Of a DNA stretch of 64,000 bases, positions 62,942-64,000 are shown in pieces. The translations under genes were made by a program, and so were the position numbers. This DNA comes from Bagarius yarrelli (taxonomy: Eukaryota > Chordata > Actinopteri > Siluriformes > Sisoridae). The stretch is taken from assembly GCA_005784505.1 (NCBI GenBank), contig VCAZ01000019.1:1015001-1079000 (forward strand), read 5' to 3'. The number at the start of each line of letters is the position of its first letter. The stretch's first letter is position 1. The notes below the pieces were generated by a model, which was given only the letters and a program-made list of their open reading frames with translations, was not told the origin of the DNA and did not search any database.

Positions 62942-63789
62942 AAATGGGTTCCATTCGCAGGTTGTGGAACCTGGCAAATGTGTTGGGAGTAGCCCAACTT
63001 GCAGCCCTGCATATGTCTGCTAGTGAGGCTCCATTCGCCAGGGTTGTTGCTCTCACCCCCAGGGGGCAGGGTAAGCCCCTGGCCTGGTAAGCCTTGAGGA
63101 TTGTTTACACCAGCTAGTGGGAGATCCTTCTGCCGTCCTCCATAGCAGACACAGAGCTGATCAGAGCGTCTGAAGCTCTGAGTGCGGTCTAGGTACACCC
63201 GGAGGGCCCGCACCGAACACAACAAGCGCAGGTCAGGATTCCCTTGCTGAGGGGGAAATAGCTTGCAAAGTCACCATCTGATTTCTGAAGGGAGTGGTGA
63301 GTACCTTGGGCATGTATCTCAGGCAAACTCTAAACATGCCTTATTGACAGAGAGGGCTTGGAGGTTCCCCACCCTCTTAATCGAGGTGAGTGCAGTGAGG
63401 AGAGCCATCTTCCAGGAGAGGGTCCGAGTTCCAGAGACTGCATCTAATGGGTCTCTTTGTAAATACTGTAAAACCACAGAGAGATCCCAAGAGGGTATAA
63501 GGGGTGGTGCTGAAGGGGGCAGCCTTCTGCAACCTTTGAGGAGCCTGTCCACCAGCTTGTGTCTCCCTACCGATCTGCCCCCTAAGGTGTCAGGGTAAGC
63601 TGAGATGGCAGCCACGTACACCTCAATGGTGGAGGCGGAAAGGTTTCCTTCTAACCCTGCTTGAAGGAGGGAGCGTATTGGCCCAATACCACAGCTCTGA
63701 GGGTCCTCCCCATGGGAGGTACACCAGTCAATGAACACATGCAACTTGTGGTCATACAAGCACAGCAGGAGAAGGGCAAGTTGAGACAT
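62942..63789 (-). pseudogene. DIRS-like tyrosine recombinase, inactive
   Basis: The minus-strand N-terminal half (63319-63789) contains 'STIEVYVAAISAYPDTLGG', 'GRHKLVDRLLKGCRRL', 'IPSWDLSVVLQYLQ' and 'LTALTSIKRVGNLQALSV', the core-binding and early catalytic blocks. 'PVRAL..YLDRTQ' and 'LCVCYGGRQK' follow in another frame (about 63125-63215). The C-terminal block 'ASLADICRAASWATPNTFAR' is at about 62975-63035. The segment that usually holds the His-X-X-Arg motif is missing between 'GVRA' and 'TTLANG', and 'FARFHNL' has His where related elements have Tyr. Frameshifts join the parts. Confidence 0.75.
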
Positions 63790-63799
63790 ATGATGGGAG

Positions 63800-63974
63800 C
63801 GTACACCGCCCTGATGGTGGATATATGCAATGTCGCAGTGTTGTCCGAACAGACAGACTGGTGCTTAAACCTCTTTAAGCAGCGGCTGCCTGCCTGTTGC
63901 ACACCACTCCCCAGCCCGTGGCAGATGCATCTTGTTATAATGACAATGCGTCTGGACACCTGTCCCATGGGCAC
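63800..63974 (-). pseudogene. DIRS-like RNase H remnant
   Basis: Minus-strand fragments 'VSRRIVIIT.C' and 'GLGSGVQQ' (RNase H 'TDAS..GWG'-like) and 'HQSVCSDNTATLHIS' ('DNTA'-like) in a decayed frame, just upstream of the recombinase. Confidence 0.5.
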
Positions 63975-64000
63975 CCTGCCCGTAGGAACGCTGTGTCGCC

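Larger units (their letters stand above)
62141..64000 (-). mobile_element. DIRS-like tyrosine-recombinase retrotransposon, 3' portion, decayed
   Basis: On the minus strand the order is an RNase H-like end, then a tyrosine recombinase, then a terminal region. The terminus carries a 22-bp inverted pair, CGTCTCGGTTACGTATGGTA.. at 62141-62162 and its reverse complement at 62434-62455 (one mismatch), plus two direct copies of 'gtgttgagtaaagacactag'-like sequence (about 62180-62210 and 62488-62512), typical of fish DIRS ends. The element runs past the right edge. Confidence 0.75.

Overview
The window is vertebrate genomic DNA, almost certainly from a teleost fish. It is AT-rich, has large introns, and is crowded with fish-type transposons (Tc1/mariner, hAT-like MITEs, DIRS, BEL/Pao, RTE- and L2-like LINEs) and at least four families of tRNA-derived SINEs. 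The repeat mix is compatible with an otophysan fish such as a catfish, but that is a weak inference.

One real protein gene is visible: the 5' part of a fibrillar collagen gene on the + strand, which I identify as col27a1 (collagen alpha-1(XXVII) chain). Twenty-nine consecutive exons can be read from the start codon at 11981 to 61349, and the gene runs off the right edge. Exons 1 and 2 encode a basic leader and a signal peptide. Exon 3 is a single 1,682-base exon carrying the thrombospondin N-terminal-like (TSPN) domain, a long Lys/Pro/Ser/Thr-rich variable region and the first four Gly-X-Y triplets. Exons 4 to 29 are all 54 or 45 bases long, start with a Gly codon, end on a codon boundary, and are flanked by AG and GT. 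Together they give 1,049 codons in one open frame. Exon 6 carries the single break in the Gly-X-Y pattern, at the place where recalled human COL27A1 also has one. The number and order of exons match what I remember of the human protein one for one.

Intron 10 contains the microRNA gene mir-455 (about 41180-41275, same strand). Both mature arms are recognisable. Mammalian mir-455 is also hosted in an intron of COL27A1, so the microRNA independently supports the gene identification. Host gene and microRNA are presumably transcribed together.

Layout: 1-11.5 kb is intergenic with nested repeats, including a decayed RTE-like LINE and a perfect 54-bp palindrome. About 11.53-12.03 kb is a CpG-rich promoter/5' UTR region and exon 1. 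From 12 to 61.3 kb are exons and introns. Intron 10 also holds a decayed BEL/Pao-like LTR element, an internally deleted Tc1 copy and a 1.2-kb Tc1 transposon. Intron 24 holds a second Tc1 element. From 62.1 kb to the end is a decayed DIRS-like tyrosine-recombinase retrotransposon on the minus strand.

I found no undescribed biological system. The points most worth a second look are the mir-455/col27a1 arrangement, the duplicated ATG at the start codon that creates an overlapping uORF, very long CT tracts abutting several splice sites, and several clean nested-insertion histories. Names SINE-A, B, C, D and families R3 and R4 are local labels used here.
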